DNA of 5,613 nucleotides from Methylacidiphilaceae bacterium. GTDB lineage: Bacteria > Verrucomicrobiota > Verrucomicrobiia > Methylacidiphilales > Methylacidiphilaceae. The DNA is taken from positions 1 to 5,613 of the forward strand of contig JAQUAR010000125.1 of NCBI GenBank assembly GCA_028687155.1. The letters run 5' to 3'. Position 1 is the stretch's first letter. Each line of letters opens with the position of its first letter. Below are positions 1-5,529 of this stretch, one piece after another. Position numbers and translations under genes: made by a program. The notes below the pieces were generated by a model. It made no database searches. It was given only the letters and a program-made list of their open reading frames with translations, and was not told the origin of the DNA.

Positions 1-1
1 G

Positions 2-646
2 ACCGCCTTGCTCGTCTACGAAAAGACCGGGCTTGCGGGAGAGGTTGTTGTATCCCGCGAGGATCTCTCGAGCGCCGGCGAGGTGCAGACCGTCCGCTTG
101 CTGCCGGGAGATCGATTCTTGGTGGCCGATCTCGTCCGAGCCCTGCTCATCAGCTCGAGCAACGAGGCCGCGTTTGCGCTCGCCCGGCATACCTCCGGAT
201 CGGTAGGTGCGTTCGTTGCCGAGATGAATGCCCGGGCAGCAGGTTTGGGTTGCAAGAAGACTCATTTCGTCAATCCGAGCGGGGAGACGGAGTCCGGGCA
301 TCTGAGCTGCGCCAGCGACCTCTTGCGCATTTTCGAGGCCGTGCTTGCTGTGGAACCCTTACGGAGCATCTGCGCCAGCGAGAGCTATTCCCTCCGCTCC
401 GCCGAAGGGAAGCCCGTACAGTACTTGATGAATACGAATCGACTCCTGGGTCCCTACCCGGGAATGGGTCCCGCCAAGACCGGATGGACGCGGGAGGCCC
501 GGCATACCTATGCCGCCCTTTGCCAGCGAGGAGAACGGAAGGTGGCCCTGATCCTTTTCGATAGCCCCAATAAGTGGGCGGATGCGGTGGCGCTGTTCGA
601 CTTCGCCTTCGGCGGGAAAGGCTACACGGGAGATTCGGGGCTTTAG
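2..646 (+). CDS. D-alanyl-D-alanine carboxypeptidase (peptidase S11), 5'-truncated by window
   Basis: This is the C-terminal 214 residues of a penicillin-binding-protein-type DD-peptidase, an enzyme that removes the terminal D-Ala from periplasmic murein pentapeptides. The frame is open through the left edge. The first visible residues, TALLVYEKT, match the segment that directly follows the catalytic SxxK-x-M motif in S11 enzymes, and base 1 (g) fits the last base of that Met codon. So the nucleophilic Ser and Lys lie just outside the window. Visible motifs are the SxN triad Ser-Ser-Asn at 155-163, the FVNPSG block near residue 90 followed by a conserved His/Ser/Asp-Leu stretch, and Lys-Thr-Gly (KTGWT) at 476-484. 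The protein ends about 57 residues after KTG, so it lacks the extra C-terminal beta domain and amphipathic anchor of PBP5-like members. It is convergent with the glycosyltransferase gene, and the stop codons overlap. The family call is firm; the exact paralogue (DacA/C/D/F type) cannot be decided. Confidence 0.92.
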   Translation, partial: TALLVYEKTGLAGEVVVSREDLSSAGEVQTVRLLPGDRFLVADLVRALLISSSNEAAFALARHTSGSVGAFVAEMNARAAGLGCKKTHFVNPSGETESGHLSCASDLLRIFEAVLAVEPLRSICASESYSLRSAEGKPVQYLMNTNRLLGPYPGMGPAKTGWTREARHTYAALCQRGERKVALILFDSPNKWADAVALFDFAFGGKGYTGDSGL

Positions 647-1680
647 CCGACCACGCCTTGCCCTAAAAGAGTGTCGTAGATGGCCAAATAGTCCCGGGCC
701 ATTCGTTCCGCGGTAAACCGCTTTTCGAAGGCGAGCCGAATCTCCTTCCGGGGGAGCTGCGCCGCGAGCGGCACGGCTTTTGCGGCTTCCTCGACGTTTG
801 GAACGAGGAAGCCGGTTGTTCCCGATTCAAGAATTTCCGGAATGGCCCCATAGGGAAAAGCAATCACCGGAGTCCCACAGGCCAACGCCTCGATTGCGGA
901 GAGTCCGAAGGGTTCCGGCCATTGGATCGGGAAGAGCATCGCTACGGCGTCCCCGATCAAGGACTGCTTCTGGTGTTCGATGACCTCCCCGAGGTAATGG
1001 ACATGCGGGAGAGAGAGAAGGGGACGAACCGCATCGATATACTCGGCGTCATGACGGGGGTCGATCTTTGCCGCGATGAGAAGCTCCAGCCCCGCTCGCC
1101 GGGCGATCTCGATGGCCAAGTCAGGACGCTTCTCAGCCGAAATGCGGCCCAGGAAGAGGAGATATCCTCCGTTTCCGCTGCCCAGAGAATAGAGATTCTC
1201 GGGCAGGCCGTGAGGAACGGTTCCGGCCCAGTTCGCATGAGGAATACACTGACGCTGCGTTTCCGAAATAGCCACCACAGGCATTTCCGGGAAGCCCTGG
1301 AAAAGAAGCATGAGATCCGGCGTATCGAGCCGGAGATGGAGGGTTGTGACCGAGCGGTTGGCCCGGCTGCGGAAAAAGGGAAAGTGAAAACACTCGGTGT
1401 GAAAATGGAGAAGGTCGAACTCGGCTTCAGACTGGAGCGCGGCATCAATCTCGAGCAGGAGGTAGGGAAGATAATCTCGGCAACCGGGAATCTTGCGAAG
1501 ACTTTGGGGGCAGATGGACCGAAGCCGTGCGCGGGTGACCGAATCCCCGCTCGCGAAAAGAGTCACTTTATGGCCGAGGTCGATTAACGCCTCGGTCAAA
1601 TAGGAGACGACCCGTTCGGTTCCGCCGTAGCCTTCGGGAGGAACCCGCTCTACCGGAGGAGCAATTTGCGCAATTCGCAC
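643..1680 (-). CDS. GT4-family glycosyltransferase (AviGT4-like)
   Basis: This is a complete 345-residue GT-B-fold retaining glycosyltransferase, probably cytoplasmic, which would move a sugar from a nucleotide donor onto an unidentified acceptor. The N-terminal Rossmann domain opens with MRIAQIAPP and the Gly-rich GGTERVV loop (residues 19-25), followed by LFASGDS (41-47), a pattern typical of the AviGT4-like branch of GT4. The C-terminal donor domain starts near LFLGRIS (175-181) with the Glu-Lys pair 183-184. It carries the E-x7-E motif EPFGLSAIE (Glu256 and Glu264) and then ACGTPVIAF (267-275). Length is normal for the family. The start is GTG at 1680, chosen because MRIAQIAPP matches the usual family N-terminus; no Shine-Dalgarno sequence precedes it. 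The gene is divergent from the protease gene and convergent with the carboxypeptidase gene. Sugar and acceptor cannot be read from the sequence; envelope polysaccharide or glycolipid synthesis is an inference. Confidence 0.93.
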   Translation of the reverse strand: MRIAQIAPPVERVPPEGYGGTERVVSYLTEALIDLGHKVTLFASGDSVTRARLRSICPQSLRKIPGCRDYLPYLLLEIDAALQSEAEFDLLHFHTECFHFPFFRSRANRSVTTLHLRLDTPDLMLLFQGFPEMPVVAISETQRQCIPHANWAGTVPHGLPENLYSLGSGNGGYLLFLGRISAEKRPDLAIEIARRAGLELLIAAKIDPRHDAEYIDAVRPLLSLPHVHYLGEVIEHQKQSLIGDAVAMLFPIQWPEPFGLSAIEALACGTPVIAFPYGAIPEILESGTTGFLVPNVEEAAKAVPLAAQLPRKEIRLAFEKRFTAERMARDYLAIYDTLLGQGVVG

Positions 1681-1814
1681 GGGTCGTCAGGTTGGAAAGG
1701 TGTCAGAGCGTTGTCAAGCCGTAGCGTGATTTTTGCGCAAGAGAGGCCTTGCCGGTTGGAGAAAGCTTCTGCCCAACACCGGCGAGTCGGGATCTCTCGG
1801 ATGGAGTGCTGCAT
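1650..1814 (-). CDS. Possible 54-codon small ORF upstream of the glycosyltransferase gene
   Basis: This short frame starts with ATG at 1814, with AAAGGAG (1827 to 1821 on the minus strand) six bases upstream, the best-placed Shine-Dalgarno sequence in this gap. Further in-frame ATGs lie at 1820 and 1832. It ends with TAG at 1650, so its last 31 bases overlap the start of the glycosyltransferase gene, whose GTG at 1680 has no ribosome binding site of its own. That layout would suit a leader peptide or translational coupling. The 54-residue product is basic and Arg/Leu-rich, with two Cys residues, no signal peptide and no family I recognise. Codon third positions are only moderately GC-rich, which does not argue strongly for coding. 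It may well be chance. Confidence 0.2.
   Translation of the reverse strand: MQHSIREIPTRRCWAEAFSNRQGLSCAKITLRLDNALTPFQPDDPCELRKLLLR
1665..1673. repeat. Palindromic 9-mer TTTGCGCAA, copy 1
   Basis: TTTGCGCAA contains the perfect 8-base palindrome TTGCGCAA (1666-1673). It lies over codons 3-6 of the glycosyltransferase gene (Ile-Ala-Gln-Ile), so protein constraint may explain this copy. An identical 9-mer lies 67 bases to the right. The pair is a candidate operator for a dimeric regulator, but no family is assigned. Confidence 0.35.
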
Positions 1815-1848
1815 TGTCATCTCCTTTAGCATCCATCAGAGTGACTTT
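1681..1848. promoter_or_regulatory. Divergent intergenic region, glycosyltransferase / protease
   Basis: These 168 bases separate two divergent starts, GTG at 1680 (minus) and ATG at 1849 (plus), so promoters for both genes should lie here or inside the genes. A perfect -35-like TTGACA is present on the minus strand at 1717 to 1712. The sequence 16-18 bases further on (around 1694 to 1688) does not resemble TATAAT, so I do not claim a complete sigma-70 promoter. No convincing -35/-10 pair was found on the plus strand. The region also holds one TTTGCGCAA palindrome and the Shine-Dalgarno of the possible small ORF. Confidence 0.4.
1732..1740. repeat. Palindromic 9-mer TTTGCGCAA, copy 2
   Basis: This is an exact copy of the 9-mer at 1665-1673, here in non-coding sequence. 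It sits 15 bases upstream, in minus-strand terms, of a perfect TTGACA hexamer (1717 to 1712). The two copies therefore bracket the expected promoter zone of the glycosyltransferase gene. A role as operator is an inference from position and symmetry only. Confidence 0.35.
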
Positions 1849-3069
1849 ATGGTTGCCATCTCACGCGGCCCTCGGCGAGAAGGTCGACGGAGGAGAGATC
1901 CCGCATTCTTCTTTCTTCCTGTTTTGTTGGCTCTGGTCGCCGCGTTCGGTCGGCTGGAACCCGCCGCAGCTCTCGCCGCCTGCGACCGAGCGACGGTCGA
2001 GGTGATTCGTAGCGTGCTGCCCGCCGTGGTCTCCATATCGGTCGAAAAAAGGAGCCGCGGGTTTTTTGGACCAAAGCGGAAAATCGAAGGCATGGGAACC
2101 GGTCTGGTGGTTTCGAAGGAGGGTGACGTGATCACTTGCGCGCACGTTCTGGGCAAGAGATTGGCCCGAAGGGAGCTGCTCGTCACTTTCTTTGATGGGA
2201 GGGTGAGGCTTGCTCACTGGGTCTGTTCGGACCCGGGTGCGGATCTCGCGCTGCTTCGCGTGGAGCGCGGGACGCTGCCGGGCGTCTTTCGCTATAGGAA
2301 TCTGTCCGAAGGGCAGCTCGGGACGACCGTGCTCGTGCTGGGGTCCGGGATGGGCTATCGGAACACGGTTTCGCGAGGCATCCTGAGTTCGTGTCCGAGG
2401 AGGGTGGATCTTCAAGAAGGGGAAGGGCTCTCTCTCCTGCAAGTGGATGCCGCAGTAAACCAAGGGGACAGCGGGGCTCCCGTCCTGGATCTGGACGGAA
2501 AGCTGGTTGGACTCTGCTTCGCGAAGGTGGCCGGGCTCTCGGTGGAGGGGGTTGGCCTCGTGATCCCGGGTTGGACCGTAGCGCGGTGGCTCGATCGCCA
2601 ATTGACCGGAGGCGACCATCGAGCCAGGCCTTCAAAAGGAGTAGACGGTTTCCACCGCCCAGAGGAACGCCGGGCCGCTCGAGATCGGGAAAAGAAGGGC
2701 TCCCAACGGGGAAAAGGGAGTCCCATAGACGGCGGCACCCCAGTCCATGCGAAACTCGGTTCGCAGCATCAGATTCTCCCAAATGTCGAAGCTGACGGTC
2801 CCCGTGACACTCCAGATGTCCTCAGGCCCCGCGTGGCCGGAAAGGATCTCGTTGGCGCTTCCATGAATCCAGTCGGTGCGAAGGGCAAGGCTCGTGAGGC
2901 TGTTCGCCTGATACTTCGCCCAGAGGCTTGCCCCGAGCCAGCTCGCCGATTGCAACGCTCCGCTGCCAAGGGTGCCGACGCCTTCGTAGAATCCGCCCGT
3001 CGTCTCCCAGGCAAGCAGCAGCCGGTCGCGTGTCGCCTTGGGAATCCACTCGCCCCAAACATCTCCTAG
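1849..3069 (+). CDS. Exported trypsin-like (HtrA/DegP-type) serine protease lacking a PDZ domain
   Basis: The product is a 406-residue S1C-type protease expected to act in the periplasm. The ATG at 1849 is chosen because it yields a normal export signal: a basic n-region with RRRR (13-16), a hydrophobic core FFFLPVLLALVAAF (20-33) and Ala-rich cleavage sites around 39-45. LAAC at 42-45 also resembles a lipobox. The catalytic triad is complete: His99 in ITCAHV, Asp132 in ADLALL, Ser208 in NQGDSGAPV. The usual HtrA GNSGGP is GDSGAP here. The protease fold ends near residue 253 (about base 2607). DegP-like proteins would then have PDZ domains. Instead there are about 150 Arg/Pro/Gly/Ala-rich, probably disordered residues, and from base 2632 on they are read from the antisense strand of the porin gene. 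That tail is probably not a selected domain, yet no in-frame stop occurs before 3069. The frame is open upstream to TTG 1666, but those residues are not family-like. Confidence 0.82.
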   Translation: MVAISRGPRREGRRRRDPAFFFLPVLLALVAAFGRLEPAAALAACDRATVEVIRSVLPAVVSISVEKRSRGFFGPKRKIEGMGTGLVVSKEGDVITCAHVLGKRLARRELLVTFFDGRVRLAHWVCSDPGADLALLRVERGTLPGVFRYRNLSEGQLGTTVLVLGSGMGYRNTVSRGILSSCPRRVDLQEGEGLSLLQVDAAVNQGDSGAPVLDLDGKLVGLCFAKVAGLSVEGVGLVIPGWTVARWLDRQLTGGDHRARPSKGVDGFHRPEERRAARDREKKGSQRGKGSPIDGGTPVHAKLGSQHQILPNVEADGPRDTPDVLRPRVAGKDLVGASMNPVGAKGKAREAVRLILRPEACPEPARRLQRSAAKGADAFVESARRLPGKQQPVACRLGNPLAPNIS

Positions 3070-4098
3070 AAAAAAGGGGGCAGCCCGATTGAGCGGGCTC
3101 TCGACAAAGACTCCGGTGCCGGGAGTGGACGGGGAGAGCCCAAAGCCGGGAGGATTTGCCCCATCGGGACCGTAGAGGGCGCTGGCCACCAGGCGGGCGT
3201 TTCGCGCCGGCGCGTCGATTCCCGCGGAGGCGAGGAAGAGGTAGGCGGCCGCATTGCCGAGGGTATTGTTGTCCTGTCCGAAAAAGGGGAAGCCCGCCCG
3301 CGCCGCGTTGAAGGAGCCGTCGAGAATCCCGAGGGTGGTTTCCACCCAATCGAGAGGTCGATAAACCGCTTCGATGCCGGTGACTATCTCCGGAATCAAG
3401 TTGGTGTAGAGATTCCCGTAGGTGAAGTTGAGGTTGGCGGGCCGTTCCATGACCTCGAATCCCAACGGGGGAACGAACTTGCCTACCTTGACGTCGATGG
3501 CGTTGCCGACCGGGACGCGAAAGGTGACATAGGCTTCGGCCAGCAGGAAGCTGGAACTGTTCCGGGCGTTGCCGGCCTCCGTCGGGACTCCCAGTCCGGC
3601 CAGGTTGTCGGGTCCTCCCATGGAGGCGGCATCCTCTCCGACGAAAACATCCGCCCGAAAGCCGGTTTCCCAGCGATTCTGGTCATCGAGCGGTTTTTCC
3701 AAAAGCAAGCGGAGGGCGTTGAGGTTGAATCCGCCTCCGGCGATCCCGTCATCGGCCATTCGCGTGGGGATTCGGGCGTTGGGGGGAAGAAAATTATCGA
3801 GGTAGGAGCTATCGAGATAGCCGCTCAATCGGAGACCGGGAGGAGCGGACTGCACCGCGATCCCCCCTTCCTCCAGGGCTTTCTCCAACTCAGCCGCCGG
3901 GGACGCGCTGGCAGACGCGGAGACGAGCGGGTCGGAGGAATCCGCCTCCGCCGGAAAGGAGGGGAATAGCTCCAGCAGAGCCAAGGTCGCGAGCAGGCGG
4001 GTGCTGAGCGGGAGAGGAGGAAGCCGGAATCGTCTGGTCGTGACGCCAAGCGGGAGGTTCCGGAGGATGGCCGAAAGAGAATGGGGTTGCTTGTCCAC
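2632..4098 (-). CDS. Outer-membrane beta-barrel porin-like protein (BBP2/OmpL-like)
   Basis: The product is a 488-residue outer-membrane protein, probably a passive channel; its substrate is unknown. An N-terminal signal peptide (basic region with TTRRFR near 20-25, hydrophobic RLLATLALLELFPSF about 34-48) ends in AEA, with cleavage likely after residue 52. A Ser-Ala linker (SASASASP, 60-67) and a short charged helix (about 67-80) follow. The barrel then begins with SGYLDSSYLDNF (92-103), FNLNALRLLLEKP (124-136) and KVGKFVPPLGFEVMERPAN (204-222), blocks characteristic of the BBP2 porin family. Alternating hydrophobic strands continue to a C-terminal ETVYSF, and the final Phe is the usual outer-membrane assembly signal. 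GTG at 4098 is chosen because it gives a signal peptide of normal length; a purine-rich AGGGAAAAAGAG precedes it. The frame stays open to TTG at 4278, but the extra 60 residues fit no signal peptide. The 3' end overlaps the protease frame on the other strand. Confidence 0.88.
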   Translation of the reverse strand: MDKQPHSLSAILRNLPLGVTTRRFRLPPLPLSTRLLATLALLELFPSFPAEADSSDPLVSASASASPAAELEKALEEGGIAVQSAPPGLRLSGYLDSSYLDNFLPPNARIPTRMADDGIAGGGFNLNALRLLLEKPLDDQNRWETGFRADVFVGEDAASMGGPDNLAGLGVPTEAGNARNSSSFLLAEAYVTFRVPVGNAIDVKVGKFVPPLGFEVMERPANLNFTYGNLYTNLIPEIVTGIEAVYRPLDWVETTLGILDGSFNAARAGFPFFGQDNNTLGNAAAYLFLASAGIDAPARNARLVASALYGPDGANPPGFGLSPSTPGTGVFVESPLNRAAPFFLGDVWGEWIPKATRDRLLLAWETTGGFYEGVGTLGSGALQSASWLGASLWAKYQANSLTSLALRTDWIHGSANEILSGHAGPEDIWSVTGTVSFDIWENLMLRTEFRMDWGAAVYGTPFSPLGALLFPISSGPAFLWAVETVYSF

Positions 4099-4298
4099 CT
4101 CTTTTTCCCTAGGAGAGAAACTCCGTCCATCGCCCTGGCCCTCGAGGCAATTGCGAGGCCGTTCTTTCCGAGCGACAGCGGCCAGGAAGAAAAACCTTCT
4201 CCATCCTTTCCTTGTTTCGGCCAGAAAAAAGTATTCAATGAGCGGCAATCCAGGAGATGGAGTTGTCTCGTTCTGCAAAGGGGAGGAAGGGCACGCCT
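4099..4298. promoter_or_regulatory. Divergent intergenic region, porin / second glycosyltransferase
   Basis: About 200 bases lie between the preferred divergent starts (158 if the glycosyltransferase starts at 4257). It should hold promoters for both genes. The most AT-rich part is around 4207-4240, with TTGTTT at 4212-4217 and TATTCA at 4232-4237, but the 14-base spacer is too short for a standard sigma-70 promoter. No hairpin or repeat stands out. Confidence 0.35.
4282..4290 (+). promoter_or_regulatory. Shine-Dalgarno sequence for the second glycosyltransferase
   Basis: GGAGGAAGG at 4282-4290 lies eight bases before TTG at 4299. This decides in favour of the TTG start over ATG at 4257, where AGGAG touches the start codon with no spacer. 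It also gives the family-like N-terminus MKICDVTQFY. Confidence 0.5.
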
Positions 4299-5510
4299 TT
4301 GAAGATCTGTGACGTGACCCAATTTTATTCGCCGCGGAGTGGGGGGGTGAGGCGCTATCTCGGCGAAAAGCAGGAGTACGTCCGCAGGCAGACGGAGGAC
4401 GAACATTATCTGATCGTACCCGGAGAACAGACGTCGCATCAGAGTGAAGGGAGGACGCATGTCCTTGCGATCGCTTCCCCGAAAGTCGATCGGACCTCCC
4501 GCTATCGCATTCTTTGCAATGTCTCCCTGGTTCGCTCCATTCTCCGCGACATCCGGCCCGACGTCATCGAATCCGGGGATCCCTACCATTTGGCGTGGAC
4601 GACCTTGCGGGGGGCCAGCGAACTCGGGATTCCCGCCGTCAGTTTCTATCATTCTCACTTTCCCGACGCCTATTTGCGGACAGCCTGCCGCTTCGGCGGG
4701 CCCTTCGTCGAGGGGCTTGTCCTTGCCGCGGCCCGGCAATACATCGTCCGCCTCTATTCTCGTTTCCGATACACCTTCGTGCCTTCGATTACCTTGAGGA
4801 AGCTTTTGAATGGCTGGGGACTCACCAACACCATCCCGATTCGGCTCGGAGTGGATGCGGAAACCTTCTGCCCCGGTTCCGTCGATCGGGCCTGGCGGGA
4901 AGAGCTGGCGATCCCCGAGCAGGCGTTCTTGCTTCTCTACGTAGGGCGACTTGCTCGAGAAAAAAACATTTCGGTCTTGCTGCACGCTTTCCGAGCTCTT
5001 CGCGCCTCGCGCCGGCTAGACTACCGGCTCCTGGTGGTCGGCGATGGACCGCTGAGAAAACAGGTGCAGCAGTTACAAGCGGAGACGGATGCGTTGATCT
5101 GGCGGCCGTATATCGAGAAGAAGGTCGAGCTGCGAAGATGCTACCGAGCGGCGGATCTTTTCGTTCACCCCGGAGTGGTCGAAACGTTCGGCTTGGTCGC
5201 TGTCGAAAGCCAAGCTTGCGGTTGTCCGGTCATCGGCATACGGGGGACGAACATGGATGATCATATCCACGCAGGTCTCGACTTGTGGGCGAGGCGAAAC
5301 TGCGCCGAGGAATTGGCGAGAGCGATCGAGGAGTCTACCGACAAGGACCTGCGGCAGATCGGTCTTTGTGCTTCGAAGCGGACGAGGGAGATTTACCACT
5401 GGCCCAACGTTTTTGCCGAGCTCTGGCGCTATTACCGTTCCGCGATTGACGGGGCGGACCCAACCGATCTGTCGGCGGCTCTTCCCTTGGGAGGCGTTCG
5501 GGAGGGATAG
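4299..5510 (+). CDS. GT4-family (group 1) glycosyltransferase
   Basis: The product is a 403-residue GT-B glycosyltransferase, cytoplasmic or membrane-associated, that would transfer a sugar from a nucleotide donor. It begins MKICDVTQFYSPRSGGVRRYL, with the acceptor-domain glycine loop at 14-18. FYHSHFP (116-122) recalls the MgtA/PimB/SqdX-like part of GT4. The donor domain has YVGRL (214-218) with Glu-Lys at 221-222, VVGDGP (246-251), and the E-x7-E motif ETFGLVAVE (Glu295, Glu303) followed by ACGCPVIG. It is only distantly similar to the other GT4 gene in this window and not a recent duplicate. The TTG start at 4299 is preferred for its spaced Shine-Dalgarno sequence and family-like N-terminus; ATG at 4257 would add 14 atypical residues. 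The C-terminal residues 385-403 are a loose tail. The next gene starts 19 bases downstream, suggesting an operon. A glycolipid or cell-surface glycan product is plausible but unproven. Confidence 0.9.
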   Translation: MKICDVTQFYSPRSGGVRRYLGEKQEYVRRQTEDEHYLIVPGEQTSHQSEGRTHVLAIASPKVDRTSRYRILCNVSLVRSILRDIRPDVIESGDPYHLAWTTLRGASELGIPAVSFYHSHFPDAYLRTACRFGGPFVEGLVLAAARQYIVRLYSRFRYTFVPSITLRKLLNGWGLTNTIPIRLGVDAETFCPGSVDRAWREELAIPEQAFLLLYVGRLAREKNISVLLHAFRALRASRRLDYRLLVVGDGPLRKQVQQLQAETDALIWRPYIEKKVELRRCYRAADLFVHPGVVETFGLVAVESQACGCPVIGIRGTNMDDHIHAGLDLWARRNCAEELARAIEESTDKDLRQIGLCASKRTREIYHWPNVFAELWRYYRSAIDGADPTDLSAALPLGGVREG

Positions 5511-5529
5511 CCGGAGCGAAGGAGGAGAG

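Noticed and set aside
922..1587. 221-codon plus-strand open frame inside the glycosyltransferase gene
   Set aside because: It is in exact codon register antisense to a well-supported GT4 gene. Such frames stay open because TTA, CTA and TCA are rare here. The product has no recognisable domain.
1666..1848. N-terminal extension of the protease from TTG 1666
   Set aside because: It would overlap the divergent glycosyltransferase start and place 61 non-family residues before an otherwise normal signal peptide.
2044..2068. Runs of six A and six T in the protease gene as possible slippage or frameshift sites
   Set aside because: The protease frame is continuous and family-like through both runs, so no shift is needed.
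1861..2619. 252-codon minus-strand open frame across the protease gene
   Set aside because: It is the same codon-aligned antisense effect; the plus strand carries the full catalytic triad of the protease.
4207..4240. Possible sigma-70 promoter (TTGTTT / TATTCA) before the second glycosyltransferase
   Set aside because: The spacer is only 14 bases and both boxes are imperfect.
4099..4278. N-terminal extension of the porin from TTG 4278
   Set aside because: It would put 60 extra residues before the signal peptide and overlap ATG 4257 of the divergent gene; GTG 4098 gives a standard export signal.
3825..4985. 386-codon minus-strand open frame across the second glycosyltransferase and the adjacent gap
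   Set aside because: It is antisense to the GT4 motifs in codon register, then runs through the gap and the porin 5' end in a different frame from the porin. It has no coherent domain.
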